A stretch of DNA of 64,000 bases from Bradyrhizobium erythrophlei (GCF_900129505.1 NZ_LT670818.1:5861001-5925000); one strand, 5' to 3'; numbered from the stretch's first letter, positions 35,796 through 44,320 are shown. Numbers and translations: made by a program. Notes: generated by a model not told the origin, from the letters alone.

Positions 35796-37439
35796 ATGAT
35801 GAGCATGATCTCCGGCGATCTCAGAGGCGGCTGGCAAGTCAATCGCCGCAAGGCCTTGGCGGCGACGGTCGGCGGCGGCTTGGCGCTCTCAGATCTGACT
35901 CGGTCCGCCGGGGCCGCATCCGGCGTCCGCGTACTCCAATCACCTGAACAGCTTCATTCGGCCTACGACTACGTTATTGTCGGTGCGGGCTCGGCCGGCT
36001 GCGTTCTGGCGCATCGGCTCGGTCTGGCTGGACGACGGGTCCTCCTTATCGAGGCCGGCAGCCAAGCGAAGCTGGCAGCCATCGCAGATCCGCCAGAATG
36101 GCCCAAGCTCCAGGGCAGTCAGGTTGACTGGTGCTATTTGACGGTCCCGCAATCGGGGCTGGGAGGCCGCATTATACGCTGTCCGCGGGGCAAGGTCGTG
36201 GGCGGCTCAAGTGCAATCAACGCCCTCGGCTATCTGCGCGGCCACCCGGCCGCTTATGATCGCTGGCCCGATGGGTGGCGTGCTGCGGATCTTCTGCCGT
36301 ACTTCAAGCGCGCCGAGACTTTTTCTGGTGGTGCCAGCGCATGGCGGGGTGGCAATGGTCCTCTGCACGTCCTCTCGCTCGCGAACGTCACGGATCGCAA
36401 TCCTGTGGCATCCGCCTTCATCAAGGCGTCGCAAGACCTTGGGTTCTCGATGACGCCCGATATCGGAGGGGAGGTCACAACAGGCGTTGGCTGGAACCAA
36501 CTCAATATCAAGGGACGGATTCGCCACGATGCGGCGACGGCTTATCTCGGGAGTCTCGAGAGCGTAACCGTCGATCTGCTGGTGGACACGGAAGTGCTCG
36601 GCCTTGTGATTGAAGACGGACGGTGCATCGGCCTGCGGCTTGCCGAACACTTCGTGCGGGCCGACAATGAGGTCTTGCTTTGTGCCGGTGCAATCGATTC
36701 GCCGCGCCTTCTGATGCTGTCGGGAATCGGTTCGGCCGACCAACTCCGAGCTCTCGGCATTCCCGTTGTCCTGGATCTGCCGGATGTCGGCCGCCATCTT
36801 GAGGACCATCTGCTGGTCGCGGGCGTGGCGTATGCGGCACGGCGCGACGTGCCGCGCTCGCACTACCAACATGCCGACGCTCTCCTGTACGAGCCGTGCA
36901 CGGACCCGAATGACAGCCCGGAGCGCGTTGTGATGTGCCTTTCCTTGCCGTTCGTCCTGCCGAGCGTCGGCCCGTTGCCTTCACCGGTTTACGTTCTTGT
37001 GCCTAGCCTGATGCGACCCCGGAGCCGCGGCAGCGTGAAACTTGCCTCCGGCGATCCACGGGTCCCGGCTCTGATTGATCCGAACTATCTCTCCGAGCCG
37101 GCCGATCTGGACCTTCTTGTTGAGGGCGTTTCTCTCGCCCGCGAAATCGGAGCCGGTGCTGCCTTTGCCGACTGGCGTGCGCAAGAAGTCTATCCGGGGC
37201 CCGAGGGAACAAACACCACCGACATACGCAAGTTCGTTCTTCGCGCGGCAGATTCGTTCCACCACCCCGTCGGCACTTGCCGCATAGGGGCTGTCGTCGA
37301 TGAGGCCTTGCGCGTTAAAGGCGTGGCGGGTCTGCGCGTCATCGACGCCTCGGTGTTTCCTGGAATCCCGCAGACGTTCACCAATGCCCCCACAATTGCG
37401 GTAGCCGAGAAGGCGAGCGATTTGGTGCTCGCAGGGTAA
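35796..37439 (+). CDS. GMC family oxidoreductase (choline dehydrogenase-like)
   Basis: This 547-residue flavoprotein has the FAD-binding fold YDYVIVGAGSAGCVLAHRL, the GMC signature PRGKVVGGSSAINAL, and C-terminal HPVGTCRIG with the active-site His. About 40 residues precede the FAD domain, with NRRKALAATVGGGLALS, which looks like a twin-arginine export signal, so the enzyme may act in the periplasm. The substrate (alcohol, polyol or sugar) is unknown. It is not next to a cytochrome or glucose-type small subunit. Confidence 0.88.
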   Translation: MMSMISGDLRGGWQVNRRKALAATVGGGLALSDLTRSAGAASGVRVLQSPEQLHSAYDYVIVGAGSAGCVLAHRLGLAGRRVLLIEAGSQAKLAAIADPPEWPKLQGSQVDWCYLTVPQSGLGGRIIRCPRGKVVGGSSAINALGYLRGHPAAYDRWPDGWRAADLLPYFKRAETFSGGASAWRGGNGPLHVLSLANVTDRNPVASAFIKASQDLGFSMTPDIGGEVTTGVGWNQLNIKGRIRHDAATAYLGSLESVTVDLLVDTEVLGLVIEDGRCIGLRLAEHFVRADNEVLLCAGAIDSPRLLMLSGIGSADQLRALGIPVVLDLPDVGRHLEDHLLVAGVAYAARRDVPRSHYQHADALLYEPCTDPNDSPERVVMCLSLPFVLPSVGPLPSPVYVLVPSLMRPRSRGSVKLASGDPRVPALIDPNYLSEPADLDLLVEGVSLAREIGAGAAFADWRAQEVYPGPEGTNTTDIRKFVLRAADSFHHPVGTCRIGAVVDEALRVKGVAGLRVIDASVFPGIPQTFTNAPTIAVAEKASDLVLAG

Positions 37440-37678
37440 AGCACCGTCAGCTGTTTTTGTGCTCCGACATGCGGCCGTTGAGCGGAGAGCTTGTGTTCTG
37501 AACTAAGGTTGGATCCGTGCATCAATTGGCGACGGCAGTGCTTCTCTGTTGGCTAAGGACGGGCCGTTTCTCCACGGCCAACGCCATGCAGAGCATCGCA
37601 CGCAGCGGCGGTCAATGATCGCGCAAGTGACCGCAACGCGGCGCTGAAGACGTCATTGATGGCCGCGACCACGGTGAT

Positions 37679-37895
37679 TCAGTGCGGAGTTGCAAGCCAG
37701 GGCAGACCCGTCTCGCTGACGTCGCCGCGCGACGGCGCCGGCAGGGCACGGGGAGAGGCCGGCGCTGTGATCTCAGGCTCGACGTTGAGGATATCGAACA
37801 GCCGTTCCGCCGCACCTGACGTGGCCGAGACCTCGCCCCAGATTTTGCTGAGCTGGCCGAGGCCAGCGACAGCGAACGCCGCATACATCGACTTT
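37679..37895 (-). pseudogene. ABC exporter fragment (end of permease domain)
   Basis: About 70 codons read KSMYAAFAVAGLGQLSKIWG, then EVSATSGAAERLFDIL and ITAPASPRALPAPSRGDV. This is the linker between the last membrane helix and the ATPase domain of MsbA-like ABC exporters. The ATPase is gone and the frame ends in unrelated sequence (37679). The longer upstream open frame does not look homologous. It is a deletion remnant. The rest of 37440-37678 holds nothing recognisable. Confidence 0.65.
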
Positions 37896-37947
37896 GGGAC
37901 TGAGTCGATGCCGGAATTAGGACCGGGCACAAAACGCCGTGCTTCGG

Positions 37948-38499
37948 TTATGCGTGCGCCGCCCTGGTCGGCAGTTTTGTGGGCAGCACCTTCGCGAGCT
38001 GGTCCGAGGCATAGCCGAACAGGGCTCCGATCACCATCGAGACAATGAGCAAGACCAGCGGGTTGGCGAACGAGGGCGAGACCAGGTTGTGCAATGGGCC
38101 CGTGGCCGGCGCGGCGGATGGCTGGTGCAGCGAGTATGCCACAAGCGCAGCGTAACCGTAGACGTTGGCCGGTACCACGGACAGCAGATCGATCGAGGCG
38201 ACGATGACGAGGCAGAAAACAGTGACGCCGACGACAATCGCTGGCCAGACCGCTCCCAAACCAGGGACCGGGACGTTGACGATGATCAACAGTGCGACCC
38301 ATGCGACCAGCGCACCATAGGCATTGCCGATAATCGTCTTAACAAGTGCATTGGTGTTGGCACCGCTGTGGAAGAAGCACCCCCAGCCAATGAAGCCCGC
38401 CCACACGAGGACGAAACCGCTCAAGGGCCCGAGCGCGAGAAATGCCCAAATGCCTCCGAGAACGGCGATACTCAAAGAGAGAGCAATCACCTGTGTCAT
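37948..38499 (-). CDS. DUF1097 family membrane protein
   Basis: This 183-residue protein has five or six hydrophobic segments (ALSLSIAVLGGIWAFLALG, FVLVWAGFIGWGCFF, GALVAWVALLIIVNV, IVVGVTVFCLVIVAS, LVLLIVSMVIGALFGY), and FHSGANTNALVKTI lies between the second and third. This is the layout of the DUF1097 family, which has no known function. ATG 38499 is preceded by a strong ggagg; the earlier ATG 38538 is rejected. The gene lies among remnants but appears intact. Confidence 0.82.
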   Translation of the reverse strand: MTQVIALSLSIAVLGGIWAFLALGPLSGFVLVWAGFIGWGCFFHSGANTNALVKTIIGNAYGALVAWVALLIIVNVPVPGLGAVWPAIVVGVTVFCLVIVASIDLLSVVPANVYGYAALVAYSLHQPSAAPATGPLHNLVSPSFANPLVLLIVSMVIGALFGYASDQLAKVLPTKLPTRAAHA

Positions 38500-38666
38500 G
38501 ACATACCTCCCATGTGATGCTTTGTGGTGGAGCGGCACTGCGGATGACCTGCATCGTCGCTGTGCTCTCGCTCCAAACCCAAATATAGCACAATTCCGGT
38601 GAGTCGTTCGGGAGATACTGTAAATCGGCGTCCAATCGTGACCTTGGGAGCCGGTGGCGCGGGTCG

Positions 38667-38867
38667 CTGATTTACACCAGTTTCTGCCGATATGGACTCT
38701 TCGAGGACCACATCGCGACCGCGCCGCATGACATCGACCGGGTTCCGGATCGCCGCCCTAGTCTGGACGACTACGCCGCCGGGCTCTCCTATATGACCGG
38801 GCTCGCTCATGACGCTGGGCAATCAGCCTGCGATCTGTTCAAGGACTACCCGCAGTCCCTGGCTTGA
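38667..38867 (+). pseudogene. Unidentified gene tail without a start
   Basis: The frame from about 38667 to a TGA at 38865-38867 encodes a protein-like stretch (CRYGLFEDHIATAPHDIDRV, PSLDDYAAGLSYMTGL, ACDLFKDYPQSLA) with balanced, gene-like composition. No start codon or upstream continuation is present, and I do not recognise the family. It overlaps the 3' end of the next gene by 22 bases on the opposite strand. It is probably the end of a deleted gene. Confidence 0.4.
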
Positions 38868-39370
38868 AGAAAGTGACCGCCGACGCCTCCGGCTTCGTCG
38901 CGCTGATGCCAGAAAGGCACGGCCGGAACTTCGCAGGACCTGCCGGCGGCCGAAGCTGCTGCTGCCGGTGTGCTTCCGTGCTCCTCAGCTTTTGTGGTGC
39001 GCTCCGACATCTGATGGAAAACTGGCAATTGCAGCACAGTCGCTCGCTGGCCTTCGACGAGCAGCGTCACCAGCACATTGCTTCCATCGGGAAATTCGAT
39101 CGCGTCGTGATGGCGATGCGGCACAATTGGTTCAACCACACCAAATTTGGCAACTCGGAAGCTGGTCGTTCTCGTCCAGATCCATCCCTGGTCGTACTTA
39201 ACGTTTTGCTCGAAGGCTAACTCGGTTCCGGGAAGCAGGCAGACCGCCACACCGGGTTCGCCTTCCGCCGCAAAGCCACGGGTCGAGGTCCTGGGGAACA
39301 TTGTGGTGACGAGCGTCTCTCCAACCTTGGCGGGACGCGATGCCATGGCATGCAGACTATAGTCACACAT
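38846..39370 (-). CDS. Hypothetical protein (MCDYSLH family)
   Basis: This 174-residue protein starts MCDYSLHAMASRPAKVGETL at ATG 39370, with gaggag upstream. The beginning and VAVCLLPGTELAF are shared by a family of ~120-150 residue proteins often seen in Bradyrhizobium; the conserved block ends at TVLQLP near residue 118. The remaining ~55 residues (Ala- and Ser-rich) look like an unrelated extension into the neighbouring remnant, perhaps through a lost stop codon. The function is unknown. Confidence 0.7.
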   Translation of the reverse strand: MCDYSLHAMASRPAKVGETLVTTMFPRTSTRGFAAEGEPGVAVCLLPGTELAFEQNVKYDQGWIWTRTTSFRVAKFGVVEPIVPHRHHDAIEFPDGSNVLVTLLVEGQRATVLQLPVFHQMSERTTKAEEHGSTPAAAASAAGRSCEVPAVPFWHQRDEAGGVGGHFLQARDCG

Positions 39371-39505
39371 CAGATTTGCTCCTCTTTCGAGATAGCGCAC
39401 CCGCACCCGCGATGGCGCGAGCGTCTATCAGTGTGGTCCAGTGGTGAATATTACCCAGCTTGCGGGCAATTCTACGGCCCTCCTCAATTCAAGTATTACA
39501 GAATC

Positions 39506-39523
39506 CGCCGGTTCACGCCGGCG
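39506..39523 (-). terminator. GC-rich hairpin after the zinc-ribbon gene
   Basis: cgccgg (39506-39511) and ccggcg (39518-39523) pair around a 6-base loop, directly beyond the TAA of the minus-strand gene at 39528. No T-run follows, so it may be a weak terminator. The core cgccgg-ttcacg-ccggcg resembles the hairpin at 39933. Confidence 0.45.
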
Positions 39524-39527
39524 CGCC

Positions 39528-39773
39528 TTACCTCGGTGAGTGCAAATCACCTTGAAGCCAGCGTCCAAGACCCTTGGACTTCATAGGATCTTCATACGCG
39601 GCAAGGATCTCATGCACGCGATTGCAGATAGCGCATTCAAACCTATGCAAGTCGACGCCCGGGCGTGCTAGCTCGATACTGACGAGCATCATCGGGGCCT
39701 TGCACTTCGGACAAGCCGGGCGCTCAATTGCAACGAATGGAATGACGGGCGATAGACGTTGAGCCTGGGGCAT
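39528..39773 (-). CDS. Small zinc-ribbon protein (81 aa)
   Basis: The protein starts MPQAQRLSPVIPFVAIERPA at ATG 39773 after gaggga. Two CxxC knuckles (CPKCKAPM and FECAICNRVHE) about 25 residues apart suggest a four-cysteine zinc ribbon. Similar ~80-residue proteins are frequent in Bradyrhizobium and of unknown function. Start at upstream Met 39806 is less likely. Confidence 0.7.
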   Translation of the reverse strand: MPQAQRLSPVIPFVAIERPACPKCKAPMMLVSIELARPGVDLHRFECAICNRVHEILAAYEDPMKSKGLGRWLQGDLHSPR

Positions 39774-39932
39774 GATGCTTCCCTCGAATAGGCGGGAGCG
39801 CAACACTCTCTGTCACCGGTAATGCCTGGGAGGCGGAGCGGTGATTGTTTGAGTATGCGCCTCCGGGGATCTCAAACGCCAGTTAATTCTCGGATATTTG
39901 GAAGGAAGGTAGGCAACAGCCCATACTCCGGG

Positions 39933-39958
39933 CCCGCCGGCTCACCCCGGCGGGTTTT
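39933..39958 (+). terminator. Rho-independent terminator without an obvious gene
   Basis: cccgccgg (39933-39940) pairs perfectly with ccggcggg (39947-39954) around loop ctcacc, followed by ttttgctt. It is a canonical terminator for the plus strand, yet no plus-strand gene ends just upstream. A stem gtttgag (39847-39853) / ctcaaac (39871-39877) lies 55 bp before it, so a short RNA of roughly 110 nt could end here. Confidence 0.6.
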
Positions 39959-40022
39959 GCTTGCCTTCCAAATCGGCACGAGGTTGTCTTGAGGTTCTAT
40001 CGGGATATGGGAGACGACCAAG

Positions 40023-40226
40023 GTGGCAACTGGAACGGTGAAGTGGTTCAACGCGACAAAGGGCTATGGGTTCATTCAGCCCGATAACGGCAGCAAGGAT
40101 GTGTTCGTGCACATCTCCGCGGTCGAGAAAGCTGGGCTCAGCACACTCAATGAGGGTGCAAAGGTGAGCTATGAGGAGGTGCCCAACAAGGGGAAGACTT
40201 CGGCGGAGAATTTGAGGGTCGGGTGA
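40023..40226 (+). CDS. cspA: CspA-type cold-shock protein
   Basis: This 67-residue protein has the RNP-1-like KGYGFIQPD and RNP-2-like VFVHISAV motifs of the cold-shock domain. It binds single-stranded RNA and DNA and melts RNA structure. The start is GTG 40023 with gggagacg upstream. Alphaproteobacteria have several csp copies, so cold induction of this one is not certain. Confidence 0.9.
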   Translation: MATGTVKWFNATKGYGFIQPDNGSKDVFVHISAVEKAGLSTLNEGAKVSYEEVPNKGKTSAENLRVG

Positions 40227-40393
40227 CTTCGGAAGGGCATGACGAAGCGCCGGCTCACGCCGGAGGGGGCGCGCGCGGTTCGCTGCGCCGGGTCTCTTGT
40301 GCATCGCATCGAGGTTTTGGAACCTTTGAAGGTATTCTATGCCGAGATATCCGCCACTGGCGGATGATTCATGGGGCTTCGCACCCAAACGCT

Positions 40394-40465
40394 GGTAGTG
40401 GATTAGTTTGATTGTGGCGGCGGGTTTCCACTTGTTTCGGCGTGCCCTAGGCGCATATTCCGAGA
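40394..40465 (+). promoter_or_regulatory. Duplicated leader element, copy 1
   Basis: This segment runs from ggtagtgg...agtttgattgtgg to ggcgcatattccgaga, directly before the ACG-start zinc-ribbon frame. It aligns with 40643-40712, which ends at the ATG of the next gene. In both copies the distance from ggtagtgg to ggcgcatatt is about 55 bp. It probably carries shared promoter or ribosome-loading signals. Confidence 0.6.
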
Positions 40466-40696
40466 ACGGCGACAATTATCCGATGCAATTGCGGCGCTGG
40501 GTACAAACGCACCGATGCCAAGCTCTTGGTACCGCACACCGGTCACGCATCCTGTGAAGTCTGCGGGGCCACGCTAGAGTCTTGGTTGGAAAGCACCCAC
40601 GTTGCCACATTCGAACTGTTCAAACCTCCGGGCGGAAAGCCCGGTAGTGGTCAGTTTGATCGTGACAGGATGACTGGCTTGAACGGCAGCGCCTGA
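40466..40696 (+). CDS. Small zinc-ribbon protein with ACG in place of the start codon
   Basis: The frame is open for 76 codons from ACG 40466: TATIIRCNCGAGYKRTDAK, then TGHASCEVCGATLESWLE and THVATFELFKPPGG. The CxC and CxxC pairs form a probable zinc ribbon, and I recognise the family as small Bradyrhizobium proteins that normally begin M-x-A-T-I-x-C. There is no ATG, GTG or TTG in the right place. The position of ACG matches the ATG of the next gene when the duplicated leaders are aligned. Either a start-codon mutation silenced the gene or ACG initiates weakly. The last ~20 residues read through leader copy 2. Confidence 0.65.
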   Translation, partial: TATIIRCNCGAGYKRTDAKLLVPHTGHASCEVCGATLESWLESTHVATFELFKPPGGKPGSGQFDRDRMTGLNGSA

Positions 40697-40712
40697 GGCG
40701 CATATTTGAAAA
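40643..40712 (+). promoter_or_regulatory. Duplicated leader element, copy 2
   Basis: It mirrors copy 1 (40394-40465): ggtagtgg, agtttgatcgtg and ggcgcatatttgaaaa appear in the same order, ending at ATG 40713. No Shine-Dalgarno is visible in either copy; the A-rich gaaaa precedes the start. It overlaps the 3' end of the zinc-ribbon frame. Confidence 0.6.
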
Positions 40713-40907
40713 ATGAACTCCGATTTGTCTGCGCCGTTGACCCACGAAGAATTCGTCTCGTTGCGGGACTGCGCTAAGGGTTTGATGCACCGGACAATCC
40801 CGGCCGAACACAAAGACCGACTGATCCAACTAGGGTACATACAGGAGTTGTCGGGCGGACTTCGACTAACGAACGCTGGCAGACTGAGGATTGCGGAAGG
40901 CAAATGA
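40713..40907 (+). CDS. Small hypothetical protein (64 aa)
   Basis: The protein reads MNSDLSAPLTHEEFVSLRDC, then MHRTIPAEHKDRLIQLGYIQ and GLRLTNAGRLRIAEGK. It is helical, with a wing-like end (GYIQELSGGLRLTNAGRLRI) that resembles the winged-helix tail found in many small regulators. Similar proteins recur in Bradyrhizobium. It follows the second copy of the duplicated leader. Confidence 0.65.
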   Translation: MNSDLSAPLTHEEFVSLRDCAKGLMHRTIPAEHKDRLIQLGYIQELSGGLRLTNAGRLRIAEGK

Positions 40908-40920
40908 CCGACAAGCATCC

Positions 40921-40960
40921 CAAACGCCCTAGGGACCTTGAGGGCCCCTTGTGGCGTTTG
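40921..40960. terminator. 8-bp-stem hairpin after the 64-aa gene
   Basis: caaacgcc (40921-40928) and ggcgtttg (40953-40960) are exact inverses around a 24-base loop, 13 bp after the TGA. There is no T-run, so it could equally be the edge of the IS630 remnant that follows. Confidence 0.4.
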
Positions 40961-40997
40961 CGCCATAATACCGCGCAGATGGCTTGCGCGACATTCG

Positions 40998-41156
40998 CGC
41001 TGGACGTTCCACTTCACCCCAACCTCGGCGTCCTGGCTCAACGCCGTGGAAGGCTTCTTCGCCGAGCTCACAAGGCGCCGCCTCAAGCGCGGCGTCTTCC
41101 GCTCCCCTCGTCCTGCGACATGCCAAACATCATTGGCAGATTCCACTGAGGGCTGA
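40998..41156 (+). pseudogene. IS630-family transposase remnant
   Basis: The frame encodes RWTFHFTPTSASWLNAVEGF, then FAELTRRRLKRGVFRS. This is the conserved end of the DDE catalytic core of IS630-type transposases, including the final Glu in NAVEGFF. Everything before and after is missing or unrelated, and it stops at 41156. It is a scar of an old insertion sequence. Confidence 0.8.
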
Positions 41157-41528
41157 AAAAAGCCCGCGATGCGACCGAATGGCGATGATCAGGGGTTTCT
41201 CGCGTCCTATCTTGAATTCGTAGACTGCAATTTCATAAAGGAGCCGCGACCCAGCGTAGCCAAGGGTCACGAACGCGTTTTCTTGCGAACCTTTTTGAGC
41301 AACTTCCCATCGATTTGCAGCCGACAACGCATCGCCGACAGCATTGCCGGTTTCTTTGTCGATCGATACTTGGCGTTTAAAAGGCGCACTCGGCGCGGGC
41401 CGAACGAGTCCCTCGTCATTTACCCGCACCCATTCCTTAATTTCACACGAATAGATCTCGGCCACGGCTCCGGTCGGGCACACAGCAAGGGCCGCCATAA
41501 TGGCTGCAAATGTGGTGTTGAGTTTCAA
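41130..41528 (-). CDS. Secreted hypothetical protein (132 aa)
   Basis: The protein starts MKLNTTFAAIMAALAVCPTG at ATG 41528, a signal peptide with likely cleavage after AVA (residue 23). The mature part begins EIYSCEIKEWVRVNDEGL and includes ENAFVTLGYAGSRLLYEIAVYEF, suggesting a beta-rich periplasmic protein. I know similar Bradyrhizobium hypotheticals but no function. Its 3' end overlaps the tail of the IS630 remnant on the other strand. Confidence 0.72.
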   Translation of the reverse strand: MKLNTTFAAIMAALAVCPTGAVAEIYSCEIKEWVRVNDEGLVRPAPSAPFKRQVSIDKETGNAVGDALSAANRWEVAQKGSQENAFVTLGYAGSRLLYEIAVYEFKIGREKPLIIAIRSHRGLFSALSGICQ

Positions 41529-41770
41529 TCAAATGACTTTCCGAACTGGCTTGTTACTCTCCCTTAGCGGCACAAGAATCCATCATCGCAAGCATTGCAG
41601 TGGCAAGGTTACCGTCGTGCGTACTCCCGTGCAATAATCAGCACTCGCGTTGGACACGCCTTAAGTGTGCCACGTGAACGACCACATAAGTGCTAACCGG
41701 GTTGGGATTGCGGTTTTTTCCTCGGGTCAGCTATCGCTCAAGCACCGTCAACAGCGACTAGGGGGCGAAT
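41529..41770. other. Intergenic stretch, nothing recognised
   Basis: The divergent region between the minus-strand secreted protein and the plus-strand small frame at 41771. It should contain both promoters. ggttttttcctcgg near 41710 is a short T-run without a clear stem. Confidence 0.4.
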
Positions 41771-41887
41771 ATGTACGAAGTTCTGATATTACTGGCGGTC
41801 GCCAGCATTCCTGATAATCTCTGCTTTGCGAATGCATCGGGCTTGTCTTCCACCATGGGTGGGTGCTGGCATGTTGGCATTTCATGA
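41771..41887 (+). CDS. Small open frame upstream of and overlapping a secreted-protein gene
   Basis: ATG 41771 is preceded by a strong agggggcg. It encodes 38 residues beginning MYEVLILLAVASIPDNLCFA, which looks like a signal or membrane peptide. Its stop (41885-41887) lies 17 bases inside the next gene if that starts at 41871. It may be a real small membrane peptide, a leader that couples translation, or the original N-terminus of the next gene displaced by a frameshift. Confidence 0.45.
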   Translation: MYEVLILLAVASIPDNLCFANASGLSSTMGGCWHVGIS

Positions 41888-42245
41888 GCGGCTTTCGGCG
41901 ATCGCGGCCGGGTTTGTCTTGCTGTTACTTTGCAATCCCGCGCCGGGCTTCGCTCGCGGCAGCCAGGTTGGCCACGACGATCCCTGGAATCCGGAACATA
42001 TCGAACGTCTGCCTCCCGAGGTTCGGAATGCTGTCATCCGCATGTGCCGAGACTCACCGCGCGCCGGCCACTACTTTGCGACCTATTTCAACAATTCGCA
42101 CCTGATGAAACTACACTTCGAACATCTGCACTGTGACGGGCAGGCAGCATTTTGCAGGGGAGATAGTTGCCTCCACGAAGAATACGGCTCTACCCGAGGC
42201 CATTATAGGCTTTTGAAGAGCTACTACGGCAGCAAGAACGACTGA
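41871..42245 (+). CDS. Secreted hypothetical protein (124 aa)
   Basis: From ATG 41871 the protein reads MLAFHERLSAIAAGFVLLLL, a signal peptide with cleavage near APGFA-RG, then DDPWNPEHIERLPPEVR and RMCRDSPRAGHYFATYF. Five Cys in the mature part could make disulfides. ATG 41832 is an alternative start. The mature region resembles secreted Bradyrhizobium hypotheticals of unknown role. Confidence 0.7.
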   Translation: MLAFHERLSAIAAGFVLLLLCNPAPGFARGSQVGHDDPWNPEHIERLPPEVRNAVIRMCRDSPRAGHYFATYFNNSHLMKLHFEHLHCDGQAAFCRGDSCLHEEYGSTRGHYRLLKSYYGSKND

Positions 42246-42392
42246 TCCAAGCCTATAGAAATTTTAGCGCGCCCGCGAACGATCAGAAATCCGAAACGAA
42301 TAGCCGACTTAGCTATCGTTTAGCGGTCCTCTCGTCGCATTTCTCCGCGTCACCGTCGACTAATGCTACATTGTAACGCATCGACTCGCTGA

Positions 42393-43099
<707 letters not shown>

Positions 43100-43234
43100 A
43101 TGGCCCCACGTTCCGTCCCTCCATTGCCAGCGGTTGCTTTCGAAGTCGCGGTCATCGGCGCGACCATTACGACCGCACAGCAAAAGAAACTGTCCGCTTC
43201 GGCACACTCCGCAACTCGCGCCGGCCAGCCTTGA
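43100..43234 (+). CDS. Possible small protein (44 aa)
   Basis: ATG 43100 has gggagc seven bases upstream and encodes MAPRSVPPLPAVAFEVAVIG followed by ATITTAQQKKLSASAHS to TGA 43232-43234. It has no family resemblance. Location, ribosome site and spacing to the H-NS-like gene (34 bp) are the only support. Confidence 0.35.
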   Translation: MAPRSVPPLPAVAFEVAVIGATITTAQQKKLSASAHSATRAGQP

Positions 43235-43268
43235 TCGGGCGGCTGGACCAGTTCTAGGGGATATGAAC

Positions 43269-43613
43269 ATGAAACCCGACGATCTTGAATTGATGTCCGT
43301 TGACGAGCTTTGGGCTCTTCACATGGAAATCGATGCTGTTCTGACGCGCAGGATATCTGCGGAAAAAAGGCAACTTGATCAGCGACTGCGACAACTCGGG
43401 TCAGGTGCATTTGAAGGAAACGTTCGGCGAGAACGGCGTCCCTATCCGCGAGTCCTCCCTAAGTACCGAAACCCCGACAAACCCTCAGAGACTTGGGCGG
43501 GCCGTGGTAAGCGGCCACGCTGGTTGACTGCAAAGCTCAGATCCGGAAAAAAGCTCGACGATTTCCGGATTCAACCGTCCTCAAGTCGGAAGCAGCGCGC
43601 AGCGAGGCGGTAA
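43269..43613 (+). CDS. H-NS family nucleoid-associated protein
   Basis: This 114-residue protein has an N-terminal helical oligomerisation part (LELMSVDELWALHMEIDAVL) and the H-NS DNA-binding signature KYRNPDKPSETWAGRGKRPRWL, here read as YRNPDKP, TWAGRGKRP and WL. Such proteins bind AT-rich DNA and silence acquired genes. ATG 43269 is well spaced from aggggat; ATG 43263 is also in frame. Its place in an accessory, relatively AT-rich segment fits a silencing role. Confidence 0.88.
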   Translation: MKPDDLELMSVDELWALHMEIDAVLTRRISAEKRQLDQRLRQLGSGAFEGNVRRERRPYPRVLPKYRNPDKPSETWAGRGKRPRWLTAKLRSGKKLDDFRIQPSSSRKQRAARR

Positions 43614-44089
43614 CCTAACCTTTTACCTTTTGGCGCGGCGCCGATACCGCCTTCGGCTGATGCCTTTGCAGCGCTCGCATCACGCTTATTCCATCATTTG
43701 AACGCAATTTATTCGGCGACCGATGACGGACATTCCGCGCTTACCGCCTTCGAGCGGTCTTTGTGTGTTTGGCGGTTCCAGAATTAACCCGCAGCGCGGG
43801 TATTCAGCTTAACAAGCGAGTTTCGTCGCGGGGCGCGGTCGCGATTGTATCGTCGTCGCAGTCGCGCGGTGTCCCAAGGTCATGCCACCACTGACCGCGC
43901 GATCAGGGGTCGACGCTTAGCCAAGTGGGAGCGGCCGCCCCGCCCAAACGCGGCGGATGTTCAATGACACAGCGCCGGAGTTTAATTCTCTCGACCGTGT
44001 CAGTCCCATGCTGGATCCTATTGCTCGCAAAAATTTGAACTCTGTCTCTTCCGCCACCAACCGGTCCGAAGCAAGGACCGACACGGCGC
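43614..44089. other. Intergenic stretch with two hairpins
   Basis: No gene was seen in about 475 bp. accgc (43743-43747) / gcggt (43754-43758) followed by ctttgtgtgttt may be a weak terminator for the H-NS-like gene. tcgcgcggt (43862-43870) and accgcgcga (43894-43902) form a 9-bp stem around 23 bases, which could be an operator or structured RNA. Confidence 0.45.
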
Positions 44090-44320
44090 TCATGGATTAA
44101 ATTCGGAGTAAATGTTGCCCTCTAAATCGAGGATGACGGCGACGGACCTGCCATCTTTCACTGTCGCTTTTCCGCGCCAAACTCTGCGGTTGTGCTTTTG
44201 CAATCCAGAAATTGAATACTCTTTTGCTTCGATGTGCGACTTCGCTTGATCTTCGTTGAGGCCGTTGTCGCCCATCAACGCAGGTTGCGGATTTGTCCTA
44301 TTGGGAAATTCGGTAGGCAT
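44090..44320 (-). CDS. Small hypothetical protein (76 aa, PepSY-like)
   Basis: From ATG 44320 the protein reads MPTEFPNRTNPQPALMGDNG, then EDQAKSHIEAKEYSISGLQK and VWRGKATVKDGRSVAVILDLEG. The arrangement EDQAKSHIEAKGY..ISGL.....W.G.A...G..V.V..D..G fits a single PepSY-like fold, and similar short Bradyrhizobium proteins exist, usually with a signal peptide. Here no signal peptide is visible, so the N-terminus may be altered. ATG 44275 is another start. Confidence 0.6.
   Translation of the reverse strand: MPTEFPNRTNPQPALMGDNGLNEDQAKSHIEAKEYSISGLQKHNRRVWRGKATVKDGRSVAVILDLEGNIYSEFNP

Noticed and set aside
37679..38302. A 207-codon gene covering the ABC exporter fragment
   Set aside because: Only the last ~70 codons look homologous; the rest is antisense-like sequence inside the DUF1097 gene region.
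40904..41149. An 81-codon gene overlapping the IS630 remnant
   Set aside because: It is a different frame from the transposase fragment and has no family resemblance.
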